Position numbers and translations under genes: made by a program
Notes under the pieces: model-generated
The model's database searches: none
What the model was told of the DNA's origin: nothing
The model's input: only the letters and a program-made list of their open reading frames with translations
Origin: Fimbriiglobus sp.
Lineage (GTDB): Bacteria; Planctomycetota; Planctomycetia; Gemmatales; Gemmataceae
Direction of reading: 5' to 3'
NCBI GenBank assembly: GCA_022841795.1
Contig: JALHQU010000013.1
Coordinates: 1-64,000 of the forward strand
DNA: 64,000 nt
Shown here: positions 54,715 through 62,379 of the stretch, one piece after another
Layout of the letters: the number at the start of each line of letters is the position of its first letter
Numbering within the stretch: position 1 is the stretch's first letter

Positions 54715-56460
54715 TTAGCGCTTCTTCCGCTTCTCCGCGCCGGGCGCTCTGGGCGCTTTCGGCGGAGCGGGTGAAGGCGGCACGTCCGGCGCCCCCGTCA
54801 CGAACGGTAAAGTCAGCCCCTTCTGATCCTGGTATTTGCCCTTCTTGTCGGCGTAGCTCACCTTGCACACCCCCTCGCCGCGGAAGAACAGCATCTGAGC
54901 GATGCCCTCGTTGGCGTAGATCTTGGCCGGCAGCGGGGTGGTGTTGCTGATCTCGATGGTCACCTTGCCCCGCCACTCCGGCTCCAAAGGCGTTACGTTC
55001 ACGATGATCCCGCAGTTGTGGACGAACACGCCGGCATCGAGGGCGAAGTTCCCTGCTTCCGGCACCGTGAGGCAGTACACGTCGTGTTCGCCCGGCCGTT
55101 CGCGGACCGCCGCCACTTTGTGATTCCGCACCTTGCGACCGGCGAACGCATGAACGACCTCGGGGAACCGCCGAAAGACTGAGCGGTCACACCGGAGCAG
55201 TCTGGCCGCCCCGCGGATAGACCCGGTTTGGTCTAACGCCGCCCGCACCACGTCGGCGGTGATCTCCTCCCGCAGTTTGATCGTTCGCGCGAACTCGGCC
55301 TGTCGGCGACGGCGGTCAGTGTCACCGGCCCAGGCCGTTCGCATCAGTTCGGACTGCCGCTCGCGTTCGACAGGATCGGCATACCGCCGCAAGGCCGACG
55401 CCCGCATTCGTGCCCTCGTCTCCTCCGACATGTGCTGTCGGTCGGCGAGCAGTTTCGCCCGCGCCTCGGCGTACCGCTCGTCGTTCCAGAACTCCAACGC
55501 CCGGTTCGCCTGGAGTTCGGACAGCCGGGCTGTCCACGCCGGGTCTTGCCGCAGCCGCTCGAACGCCGCCTTGATCGCCTGGCTGTGTTCGTCCGGGTCG
55601 AAGTCGGGTCCGTAGGACTCGGTGTTGTGGTAGCGGATGTGGTCCGCCGCCGGCATCCGTTCGATGTTCCACGGGCGGTTGTTCCGCCGGTCGTGGTCGC
55701 GGTGGTGGCGGTGCGTGCCCGGCACGTCCGGATAGACGCCGTTGCGCAGGTTCCATTCGTCGGCCAGGCGGTGAGTCGGATACATATGGCCGTTCACCGG
55801 CTGGTACACCATCTCGTACCCGCGGAACAGGTCGCGGTACAGCGGCATGAGCGACGTGCCGGGCCGGAGCAACCCGGCTTCCATCGACCGCCCATCGCGG
55901 AGGATGAACAGGTGGTCGGGCGTGGTCTCGATGCGCCCGCCGTCGTCCAGCGTGATCTCGATGAGTTTGTCCCGGCCCACCCGCCGCGGGGCGGTCAACT
56001 CGGTGAGGATGATCCGCCCGTGCGGCCCGATGCTGTACCCCCAGAACACTTCGCCCTGTTCGGCCCGCTCCGCCATTTCCTCGAACGTCGCCGCAGTACC
56101 ATCGGCAAGGGCGACAGAAGTGCTGCCGCTGAAACATCTCGCGTACGTGGACTTCCCGAGACAAATGACCAGCATGTCCCGCGGCACGTCGAAGTACTCC
56201 ACCGTCTCGGCCAGGGCGAAGCTGTTCGGCGGGATGACGCACTCGTCCGCCTCGATGTCCACGAAGCTCTTCGGGTCGAACCGCTTCGGGTCCACCGTGC
56301 TGCCGTACACGTTGGTGAACACCTTGAAGTGCCGCCCCACCCGCACGTCGTACCCGTAGCTGGTCAGCCCGTACGAGATGACGCCCGGGCGGTGCTGCTG
56401 CGGGGCGAACGGCTCGATCTTCACGTCCCGCTCGATCAGCCAGTCCGGCAGGATGCCCAT
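54715..56460 (-). CDS. dcd: dCTP deaminase interrupted by an intein
   Basis: The frame encodes 581 residues; without the intein about 207 remain, the normal Dcd length. Extein motifs: [50 protein letters not shown], the active-site GKSTYAR, then [24 protein letters not shown] and [16 protein letters not shown]. It deaminates dCTP to dUTP for dTMP synthesis. GGAGGGGG is 6 bases before the ATG, 36 bases inside the longest frame. It lies upstream of nrdJ on the same strand, so the two may form a deoxynucleotide operon. The C-terminal tail is Pro/Lys-rich. Confidence 0.95.
   Translation of the reverse strand: MGILPDWLIERDVKIEPFAPQQHRPGVISYGLTSYGYDVRVGRHFKVFTNVYGSTVDPKRFDPKSFVDIEADECVIPPNSFALAETVEYFDVPRDMLVICLGKSTYARCFSGSTSVALADGTAATFEEMAERAEQGEVFWGYSIGPHGRIILTELTAPRRVGRDKLIEITLDDGGRIETTPDHLFILRDGRSMEAGLLRPGTSLMPLYRDLFRGYEMVYQPVNGHMYPTHRLADEWNLRNGVYPDVPGTHRHHRDHDRRNNRPWNIERMPAADHIRYHNTESYGPDFDPDEHSQAIKAAFERLRQDPAWTARLSELQANRALEFWNDERYAEARAKLLADRQHMSEETRARMRASALRRYADPVERERQSELMRTAWAGDTDRRRRQAEFARTIKLREEITADVVRAALDQTGSIRGAARLLRCDRSVFRRFPEVVHAFAGRKVRNHKVAAVRERPGEHDVYCLTVPEAGNFALDAGVFVHNCGIIVNVTPLEPEWRGKVTIEISNTTPLPAKIYANEGIAQMLFFRGEGVCKVSYADKKGKYQDQKGLTLPFVTGAPDVPPSPAPPKAPRAPGAEKRKKR
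55015..56136 (-). other. Dcd intein (374 aa, HNH-like), inserted at GKSTYAR|C
   Basis: Starts [14 protein letters not shown] after the catalytic Arg of GKSxxAR, block [10 protein letters not shown], then an HNH-like section ([24 protein letters not shown]). It ends with [12 protein letters not shown] followed by Cys. The endonuclease region also has a helix-turn-helix-like tail ([20 protein letters not shown]). Border codons are TGT (56134-56136) and AAC (55015-55017, read on the minus strand). Confidence 0.93.
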
Positions 56461-56611
56461 CTTCGCCCCCTCCTGGGTGTCGGCGCTGGTACACAATCGG
56501 TTCGGCCTGGGGGATACCCCCTCTTCCGCCGCCGCTTTCTCCGATACCGCCCGTTACCCAACCCGCCCGAATTGGCCGAGTCACGTCCATCCGGGCTATT
56601 GCTCCGACCGA

Positions 56612-56617
56612 TACAAT
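56612..56617 (+). promoter_or_regulatory. Candidate -10 TACAAT before the secreted hydrolase gene
   Basis: GATACAATTATCG lies 38 bases before the ATG at 56655. No clear -35. Confidence 0.35.
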
Positions 56618-56654
56618 TATCGCGTCCGACACCCCCTCGCGCAACCGGATCCTC

Positions 56655-57515
56655 ATGACGCCCGCCGCCGTCGCCGTCGCGTTCGCCGTCGCCCTCACCC
56701 CGGCCGCCGACCTGCCCACCAAGTTCTGGGGGATCACCCCGGACGTGGCCGAGGCCGACCTGCCGAAGCTGAAGCGGAAGGCGGACAAAGCGGTGGTACT
56801 GGTTCACGGGCTGATGCCCCGCCCGGTCCGCACCGGGCTGGCCGAACACGCCGACCCGCACGGCTGGCAGAAGCCGGCCGGCGACCTGGTGAAGGCGCTG
56901 GCGACCGACGCCGACGTGTTCGGGTTCAGCTACGCCCAGACCGTGCCGGTGGACGCGGTGGTGCTGTCGAAGGGGCTGCGGGACGGGGTGGCGGCGGTGA
57001 AGGCGGGCGGGTACACGGAGGTGGTGCTGGTCGGGCACTCGGCCGGCGGGATCGTGGTGCGGCGGTTCGTCGAACTGTTCCCGGACGCCGGGGTGACGAA
57101 GGTGGTGTGCGTGGCCGCCCCGCACCGCGGGTCGGACTGGGCTCGGTTTCCGGACTTCACCCTGCCGAAGACGCAGCAGCGGTTCATCCACTCCCTGCTG
57201 CCGGAGGTGCGGGAGACGCAGTCGAAGGAGTGGACTGGTACAGCGGGCAAGTCGGTGCAGTTCTGCTGCGTGGTGTGCAAGACGACCCGGCTGGACGGGG
57301 ACTGGATCGTCGGCCTCCGCAGCCAGTGGCCGGACGAGTTGCAGGAGCAGGGGGTGCCGGCGGTGCTGGTGGCGTGCAACCACTTCGACGCCATGAAGTG
57401 CGACAAGGGGGTGAAGGCGGTGACCGAGCTGGTGCAGGGGAAGGTGGTGCGGTGGACGCCGGAGCAGGTGGAGCAGGCGCGGAAGGCGCTGTTCGGGGCG
57501 GAGAAGAAGAAGTAG
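56655..57515 (+). CDS. Secreted alpha/beta hydrolase (lipase-like)
   Basis: Predicted 286 residues with a signal-like N-terminus (MTPAAVAVAFAVALTPAADLP). The fold is a lipase/esterase-type hydrolase: VVLVHGLMPRP oxyanion region, nucleophile in VVLVGHSAGGIVVRRFV, later AAPHRGSDWARFPDF and a His in VACNHFDAM. No second lid domain is visible. It may cleave lipid or ester substrates outside the cytoplasm. It is divergent from dcd. Confidence 0.82.
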   Translation: MTPAAVAVAFAVALTPAADLPTKFWGITPDVAEADLPKLKRKADKAVVLVHGLMPRPVRTGLAEHADPHGWQKPAGDLVKALATDADVFGFSYAQTVPVDAVVLSKGLRDGVAAVKAGGYTEVVLVGHSAGGIVVRRFVELFPDAGVTKVVCVAAPHRGSDWARFPDFTLPKTQQRFIHSLLPEVRETQSKEWTGTAGKSVQFCCVVCKTTRLDGDWIVGLRSQWPDELQEQGVPAVLVACNHFDAMKCDKGVKAVTELVQGKVVRWTPEQVEQARKALFGAEKKK

Positions 57516-57690
57516 GTGGGCCGCATTCATTCGGCCGGAATTCTTGTCCGTCTGGGCTGGGGGTTTGCATTAGATGGGTGACGAGACACCAAGTCGGCCC
57601 CGGTGATCCAGGGCCGCCCGCCTGTCAGTCCCCCCTTCCCCCGGCTTCTCCCCGAAAGCCGACGGCAACCGCCGCCGGCTTCCTCTTTTT

Positions 57691-57780
57691 CCGGCCCCAT
57701 AAGTAGTAGGCACACTCCGTGTGCCGTTCTTCGCGGCGGAAGAACGGCACACGGAGTGTGCCTACTACTTATGGGGCCGG
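57691..57780. repeat. Palindromic repeat, family D (41-bp perfect arms)
   Basis: The longest perfect inverted repeat here: 41-base arms beginning CCGGCCCCATAAGTAGTAGG, 8-base loop. Its right arm ends one base before the DUF1579 stop codon. Confidence 0.97.
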
Positions 57781-58287
57781 TCACTTCTTCCGCTTGTACA
57801 CGATGGTGAACGCCGGCTCCTTCGCGTCGCCCATGTACATGGTGAAGTTCACCGTGTCGTCGTCCGGGTACTCGGACACCGACTTGTACTTGGTGGCCGC
57901 CCCGTCCATGCCGGGGCCGGTGCCGGCCATGGTGAGCGTCTTCTTGTCTTTGTCGTAGGTGCCCTCGGTCAGCACCGGGGATGTGCCCATGCTGTCCACC
58001 CAGATGCTGGTGAACTTCTTCTTCACCGGGTCGTAGGTTTCCATCCCCTTGCCGGTGAACTTCTGCCCGAGCACCTCCCCCTCGAACGTGCTGGCCAGCC
58101 ACAGCCCGCCGAGTTCCATCTTGTACACGCAGGTGCCCTTGCTCTCCATCCCGGCCATCTTCATGGTGGTCGTCCAGGTGCCCTCGTGCTTCTTCAGCCA
58201 CTCGTGCTCCGGGCCGGGCTTGGTCGGCTCTTGGGCGACCCCCGCCCCGCACACCGCCACCAGCACCGCCGCGATCGTCGTCCGCAT
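57781..58287 (-). CDS. DUF1579 secreted protein
   Basis: Predicted 168 residues with a signal peptide (MRTTIAAVLVAVCGAGVAQEP). GGAGGAACGAGCC precedes the ATG. It fits the DUF1579 (lipocalin-like beta-barrel) pattern: HEWLKKHEGTWTTTMKMAGM, GGLWLASTFEGEVLGQKFTG, YDPVKKKFTSIWVDSMGT. These proteins may bind small hydrophobic molecules; function unknown. The stop codon abuts the 41-base palindrome. Confidence 0.85.
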   Translation of the reverse strand: MRTTIAAVLVAVCGAGVAQEPTKPGPEHEWLKKHEGTWTTTMKMAGMESKGTCVYKMELGGLWLASTFEGEVLGQKFTGKGMETYDPVKKKFTSIWVDSMGTSPVLTEGTYDKDKKTLTMAGTGPGMDGAATKYKSVSEYPDDDTVNFTMYMGDAKEPAFTIVYKRKK

Positions 58288-58406
58288 GGCTCGTTCCTCC
58301 GAGATGCATCCCTCCCCGCCGGGTGCAGCGTACACCCCGTGGCGGGAAAGGTGGGGGGAAGATGACACACCGGCGGCGGGCGGACAAGGTCGGTAGCCGG
58401 CGTCTT

Positions 58407-58466
58407 GTTAGCCCGACGCGCGAGCGAGGGCCGGTGGCTTGTCCCTCGCTCGCGCGTCGGGCTAAC
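58407..58466. repeat. Palindromic repeat, family A (24-bp arms)
   Basis: Same 24-base arms as 6117-6177, starting GTTAGCCCGACGCGCGAGCG; the 12-base centre differs. Confidence 0.95.
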
Positions 58467-58487
58467 AACCCCCGTCCCGCCAGCCGA

Positions 58488-58493
58488 TACAGT
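58488..58493 (+). promoter_or_regulatory. Candidate -10 TACAGT before the EVE gene
   Basis: GATACAGT lies 35 bases before the ATG at 58529, with CGGAGA between. Confidence 0.3.
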
Positions 58494-58528
58494 TCGAGGA
58501 TTCCCCGACTTCCCCCCGGAGACCCGTC

Positions 58529-58990
58529 ATGGCCCTGTGGCTGATGAAGTGCGAGCCGGACTGCTACAGCTACGCCGACCTGGAGCGGGACGGCCGCACC
58601 CTGTGGGACGGGGTGGCCAACCCGCTGGCGCTCAAGCACCTGCGGGCGTGCGCCCCCGGCGACCTGGCGTTCTACTACCACACCGGCGACGAGAAGGCGG
58701 TGGTGGGGGTGATGGAGGTGACCGGCCCGGCCGAACCGAACCCGAACGAGAAGGACCCGAAGCTGGTGGCGGTGCCGGTGGCGGCGGTGCGGCGGCTGGC
58801 CCACCCGGTGACGCTGGCGGCGATCAAGGCGGACAAGGCGTTCGCCAAATGGGAACTGGTGACGCAGGGCCGGCTGTCGGTGATGCCGGTGACAGAAGTG
58901 CTGTGGCAGCGGATCGAGGCGATGGCGGCCAAGCCGCCGGCAACACCCGCGAAGAAGAAGCCGGCGGCGAAGAAGGTGAAGAAGAAGTGA
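58529..58990 (+). CDS. EVE-domain protein with Lys-rich tail
   Basis: Predicted 153 residues. The EVE fold (PUA-like) pattern is clear: LWLMKCEPDCYSYADLERDGRTLWDGVANPLALKHLRACAPGDLAFYYHTGDEKAVVGVMEV, QGRLSVMPVTEVLWQRI. EVE domains bind modified bases in DNA (for example 5-methylcytosine). The last 20 residues are Lys/Ala/Pro repeats (AKKKPAAKKVKKK), like histone H1 tails, so it may bind DNA. It is a single gene between palindromes. Confidence 0.9.
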   Translation: MALWLMKCEPDCYSYADLERDGRTLWDGVANPLALKHLRACAPGDLAFYYHTGDEKAVVGVMEVTGPAEPNPNEKDPKLVAVPVAAVRRLAHPVTLAAIKADKAFAKWELVTQGRLSVMPVTEVLWQRIEAMAAKPPATPAKKKPAAKKVKKK

Positions 58991-59048
58991 TCCGGTTAGC
59001 CGCGAGCCAACGGCGAGCGCGACGGAGGATTCTGTCCGAGTAAACGTA

Positions 59049-59252
59049 CCCCCCCCACCCGTCGTCCGCTGACGCGGTCGCCGACCTCCCCCGCACGGGG
59101 GGAGGTGTCTGCGCTGGTGTCCGGGCTTCAGCCCGTCTGCCGTGGCGACGAAGAGCGGCCTGAAGGCCGGACACCAACGCAGCGGCCCTCTTCACCTCCC
59201 CCCGTGCGGGGGAGGTCGATCCGGGGAGCGCAGCGACCGGAGCGGGGGGGGG
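59049..59252. repeat. Palindromic repeat, family F, in a 310-bp gap
   Basis: Inner arms CGACCTCCCCCGCACGGGGG and the complement near 59193-59218, plus GGTGTCCGG / CCGGACACC nested inside. The gap 58991-59300 contains no convincing gene. Confidence 0.9.
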
Positions 59253-59300
59253 TCCACCGACGGATATGATTGCAGTGGCTGAAGGAGGCCGAGAAGCATC

Positions 59301-59660
59301 ATGCGGAATGGGTCAAAGAGCAAGAGCGGAAAGGGCAAGCCGCGGACGGACGGTCCGGCTCGTTTCGTGCCGAGCAGCGGGAACGTGTTCGCCGACCTCG
59401 GCCTGCCGAACCCGGACCTCGCACTCGCCAAAGCGGAGTTGGTGCAGCGCATCCGCGCCCCCATCAGCGGCCGCGGGCTCACCCAAGTCCAGACAGCCGA
59501 GTTGCTGGGCATGGATCAGCCGAAGGTGTCGGCGCTCGTGCGGGGAAAGGTGGGGGGGTACACCATCGACCGGCTGTTCCGGTTCCTGAACGCGCTAGGT
59601 CAGCGGGTGGAGATTTCCGTTCGTCCGGCGGGTCGGGCGGAAACACGGGTCGTCGGATAG
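59301..59660 (+). CDS. XRE-family helix-turn-helix protein (orphan HigA-like)
   Basis: Predicted 119 residues. The pattern SGNVFADLGLPNPDLALAKAELVQRI...GLTQVQTAELLGMDQPKVSALVRGK is typical of XRE/HigA2-like antitoxin regulators: helix-turn-helix from about residue 60, tail RFLNALGQRVEISVRP. In many bacteria this type follows a toxin gene. Upstream is a palindromic repeat, and no toxin is seen, so it is an orphan copy or the toxin has been lost. Confidence 0.85.
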   Translation: MRNGSKSKSGKGKPRTDGPARFVPSSGNVFADLGLPNPDLALAKAELVQRIRAPISGRGLTQVQTAELLGMDQPKVSALVRGKVGGYTIDRLFRFLNALGQRVEISVRPAGRAETRVVG

Positions 59661-59677
59661 CGGCCCGCGCAATAAAC

Positions 59678-59706
59678 GACCCCCGGCGGGAGATCCCGCC
59701 GGGGGC
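59678..59706 (-). terminator. Terminator-like hairpin of a minus-strand transcript
   Basis: Stem CCCCCGGCGGGA / TCCCGCCGGGGG with the minus-strand continuation TCGTTTATTG. It could end transcription from the right or serve both strands. Confidence 0.5.
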
Positions 59707-59709
59707 GTT

Positions 59710-59905
59710 GGTCTCTCGACCGGGGCAGCCATCGCAAACGGCAGCCCGTTTGCGACCGTTAGGACAGCCGCCCAACCTGGCTACTATGGCTAATCAAGTG
59801 ATCACCTCCTTTTTTGTAGGCCCCGCCTCGGGTCCCCCGGAACCAGTCAGGAGTCCGTCGGCCTTCAGTCCGTCGCGGTACGGGAACCGCGACCCGCTGG
59901 AGAAT
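59710..59905 (-). ncRNA. Candidate small RNA or leader with an extended anti-anti-SD sequence
   Basis: In the 318-base gap between the XRE and ATPase genes, the minus strand reads AAAAAAGGAGGTGATCACTT at about 59797-59816. AAGGAGGTGATC is complementary to the whole 3' end of 16S rRNA. Downstream it has a perfect hairpin (CGCAAACGG / CCGTTTGCG near 59735-59756) and the terminator at 59678. A 12-codon frame from the following TTG (MISHSSQVGRLS) is possible. It could be a small RNA, a leader peptide or a regulatory 5' region; the transcript ends are guesses. Confidence 0.3.
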
Positions 59906-59978
59906 CATACCGCCAAGCCCCGCCCCGATGCAACAAAATCTGTGGCGGCGGCCCGGACATTTTCGCCCGCCGCCGTCA

Positions 59979-62363
59979 TCAGTGGATCGGCATGCACACC
60001 TGTTCGAGCAGCTTCTCCGCCTTGTCCTGGATCAGGTCGGCCAGGTTGGGCAGCGGGGCGCCGGCCGGCAGCGCCTCCCGCAGGGCCGACAGCCACCGCG
60101 GGAAGCTGTACAGCACCGCGAACCCGTCCAGGCTGATCGGCTCCAGCCGGGCGTGCTTGCCCCGCTTCTCCGCGTCCGCCCACAACGTCTTGCTCTTGCC
60201 GGTCAGGTTCAGGTCGTCCTCCGGCCGCAGCAGGATGAGGTGATCCACCACCGGCGGCTGGGCGTCCATCACCCCCAGCTTGATCTCCAGGTCCTTCGGC
60301 TTGCCCGCCCCGCGGGCCAGGAACAACCCGACGCCCACCTTCCACGGCTGGCCGTCCTTGCACGCCCAGTGCGCCAGCGACACGACGCCATAAGTCGGGT
60401 GTTCGCCGAACGGCCATTCCGGCACGACGTGCTGCAGCCGCCACGGGCCGACCTTCACCCCGTGTTCGTGGCACGTCGTGAGGAACGCGCCGAGCGCGGC
60501 CTGCAACTCGCGGGTGGCGCCGGTGAGCGCCCCCTCCGGTTCGAGCTTGCGGCGGGCCGAGCGGAACTCCTGGTCCCACAGCTCGGTGATGGCGACGGGG
60601 GTGAGGACGGTAGGCTTCGCCGGGGTGGAGGTTTGGAATTCTTCACCTCCCCCCGTTGGGGGGAGGTCGTCGGAACCGAAGGTTCCGGCGGGTGGAGGGT
60701 TGATCGCAGAAACACCCCCCTCCCGGCTCGACTGCGTCTCGCCGACCTCCCCCCAACGGGGGGAGGTGGAAGACAGAGCCCCACCCTGAACCAGGGAGTC
60801 GGACTCGACCACGTCCACGTTCTTGAACGACACCTCCGGTTCCGGTTCGCCGCCGAGCAGTGCGGTCAGCCGGCTAGAGTTCGTCGGCTCGACGAACTCG
60901 TCGGCCGGGGTGGGCGGCACCACCGGGAACTCACCGAAGTCGGGCAGGCGGTTGACCACTCCCCCGCTCCCTTGCGGTCGCGGCTCGTCGGGCCGGGGGG
61001 CCGCGTCCTCCGGCCCGTACACCATGTGGTCGAACAGGTGGCGGAACTGCTGGAGCATGTCCCGCAGGGTCGGCTCGGTGCGGGCGATGCGGTCGATCTG
61101 GTCGGCGGTGAACGGGTACAGGTCGCCCAGCGCCGCGTGGTCCGGCACCTCGTCCAGCACCGGCCGCAGCCGCGCCTCGGCCACCCGCCGCACCAGTTCC
61201 ACCGGCGGGGCTTCCAGCCGCAGCGCCTTCACGGTGCCGAACTTGGGCACGTGCACCGGGTTGTTCAGCCGGTCCTGGATGTACCCGTCCAGGCTCGGCA
61301 CGAAGCGGTTCCACAGCCCCCGCTCGGCGAACACCAGGAAGCACAGCCCGTCGATCTGGTGCATCACCTGCACGATGCCGGCGAAGAACGCCTCGGCCAC
61401 CCGGTGCGAGTCGTCGTTCCGCCGCGCCAGCAGCAGGTCTTCCAGCTGGTCGAACGCCACCACCACCGGGATCTTCAGCCCGCGGAACACCTCGGTCAGC
61501 ACCTTGAACAGTTGCAGCACCAGGTCCTGGCGGCCGGGCTTCACGTTGAAGTCGAGTTCGGCGAACCCGTAGGTGAGGAAGTTCGCCAGCTCCGCCTCGT
61601 CGCCCAACAGCGTCGCCTTGCAGAACCCGGTGAGCACGTTCCGGCGGATGAGGCCGGCGGCGTTGTGCGGCTCGGTGCGGGCGGTGTACGCCGCGCACAG
61701 GTCGAACGCCCGCTCTGGGCTGATGCCCGCCCCGCTCAGCGCCTGCGGCAGCGGCATCGGCACGCGGGCGAAGTTGGCGTACCCGGTCAGGTTCTCGGCC
61801 AGCCACTCGGCCCGCTCGTTCGCCTGGGTGTTGCCCAGCCCAAGCCGCCGCGCCCACCGGCCGATGCCCGGCGGCGGGAACAGCTCCACCTTGTCCGCCG
61901 GCTGCAACTCCCGCAGGGCCAGCCCGAGTTGCCGCCGCACGAGTTGGTCGCCGACGTACTGCATCGGCCGGCTGCCCTTCTGCTTCCCGCCCCCCAGCAG
62001 GGTGTCGATGATCTGGAACAGCAGGTATTCGAGGAAGTCGGTGTCCTTCTGGAACACCCCCGGCGTGACCAGCAGTTGCCACTGCCCGCCGCTGCCGTGC
62101 TTGATGCTGTGCAGCAGGTGCGTCTTGCCCGCCCCCTTGTTGCCCAGCACCGGCACCACCTCCGAATGCGCCATCGGGTCGTACCTGTACAGGTCGATGA
62201 TGGCGTGCAGCAGATCGCGTTCGGCGGCGAACAGCTCCGGGACGTGGTAGCGGGCGCACACCTCGTCGTCCGGGTTGCGGGCGAAGTAGTTGCGGAACGG
62301 GTTGCCGGCCCGCTTGAGGAACTCTCGCGGGCTGGCGGCGGGGCGGTCCAGCGTCATCGTCAT
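59979..62363 (-). CDS. Large P-loop ATPase carrying an in-frame repeat insertion
   Basis: Predicted 794 residues. The P-loop is in VVPVLGNKGAGKTHLLHSIKHG (about residues 70-90), Walker B in VVVAFDQLEDLLLARRNDDS and a sensor-like R in AERGLWNRFVPSL. The N-terminal half is a STAND/AAA-type ATPase with an Orc1/Cdc6-like flavour. The last 200 residues (about 590-794) look like a separate alpha/beta domain. Between the two is a low-complexity linker containing a palindromic repeat (TSPRWGEVGE ... PPTGGGE, about residues 531-574). The next gene upstream, 17 bases away, is a broken partner. No defence family could be named by eye. Confidence 0.8.
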   Translation of the reverse strand: MTMTLDRPAASPREFLKRAGNPFRNYFARNPDDEVCARYHVPELFAAERDLLHAIIDLYRYDPMAHSEVVPVLGNKGAGKTHLLHSIKHGSGGQWQLLVTPGVFQKDTDFLEYLLFQIIDTLLGGGKQKGSRPMQYVGDQLVRRQLGLALRELQPADKVELFPPPGIGRWARRLGLGNTQANERAEWLAENLTGYANFARVPMPLPQALSGAGISPERAFDLCAAYTARTEPHNAAGLIRRNVLTGFCKATLLGDEAELANFLTYGFAELDFNVKPGRQDLVLQLFKVLTEVFRGLKIPVVVAFDQLEDLLLARRNDDSHRVAEAFFAGIVQVMHQIDGLCFLVFAERGLWNRFVPSLDGYIQDRLNNPVHVPKFGTVKALRLEAPPVELVRRVAEARLRPVLDEVPDHAALGDLYPFTADQIDRIARTEPTLRDMLQQFRHLFDHMVYGPEDAAPRPDEPRPQGSGGVVNRLPDFGEFPVVPPTPADEFVEPTNSSRLTALLGGEPEPEVSFKNVDVVESDSLVQGGALSSTSPRWGEVGETQSSREGGVSAINPPPAGTFGSDDLPPTGGGEEFQTSTPAKPTVLTPVAITELWDQEFRSARRKLEPEGALTGATRELQAALGAFLTTCHEHGVKVGPWRLQHVVPEWPFGEHPTYGVVSLAHWACKDGQPWKVGVGLFLARGAGKPKDLEIKLGVMDAQPPVVDHLILLRPEDDLNLTGKSKTLWADAEKRGKHARLEPISLDGFAVLYSFPRWLSALREALPAGAPLPNLADLIQDKAEKLLEQVCMPIH
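60641..60772. repeat. Family F palindromic repeat inserted in frame in a coding sequence
   Basis: Ends CTTCACCTCCCCCCGTTGGG and GGGGGGAGGTGGAAG. An inner GGAACCGAAGGTTCC hairpin lies between. About 132 bases, a multiple of three, so the ATPase frame is preserved. Confidence 0.88.
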
Positions 62364-62379
62364 GGCAACTCTCCGGGGT

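Noticed and set aside
50575-54774. 1399-codon plus-strand frame opposite nrdJ
   Set aside because: Shadow of the intein-bearing reductase; no domain is visible in the translation.
59270-59338. Peptide MQWLKEAEKHHAEWVKEQERKG before the XRE gene as a lost toxin
   Set aside because: The frame soon becomes Arg/Pro low complexity and overlaps the XRE start. The likeness to a helix is not enough.
59797-59816. Fragment of a 16S rRNA 3' end on the plus strand (GATCACCTCCTTTTTT)
   Set aside because: Only about 12 bases match; the preceding helix-45 bases are absent. An extended Shine-Dalgarno or RNA element on the minus strand explains it better.
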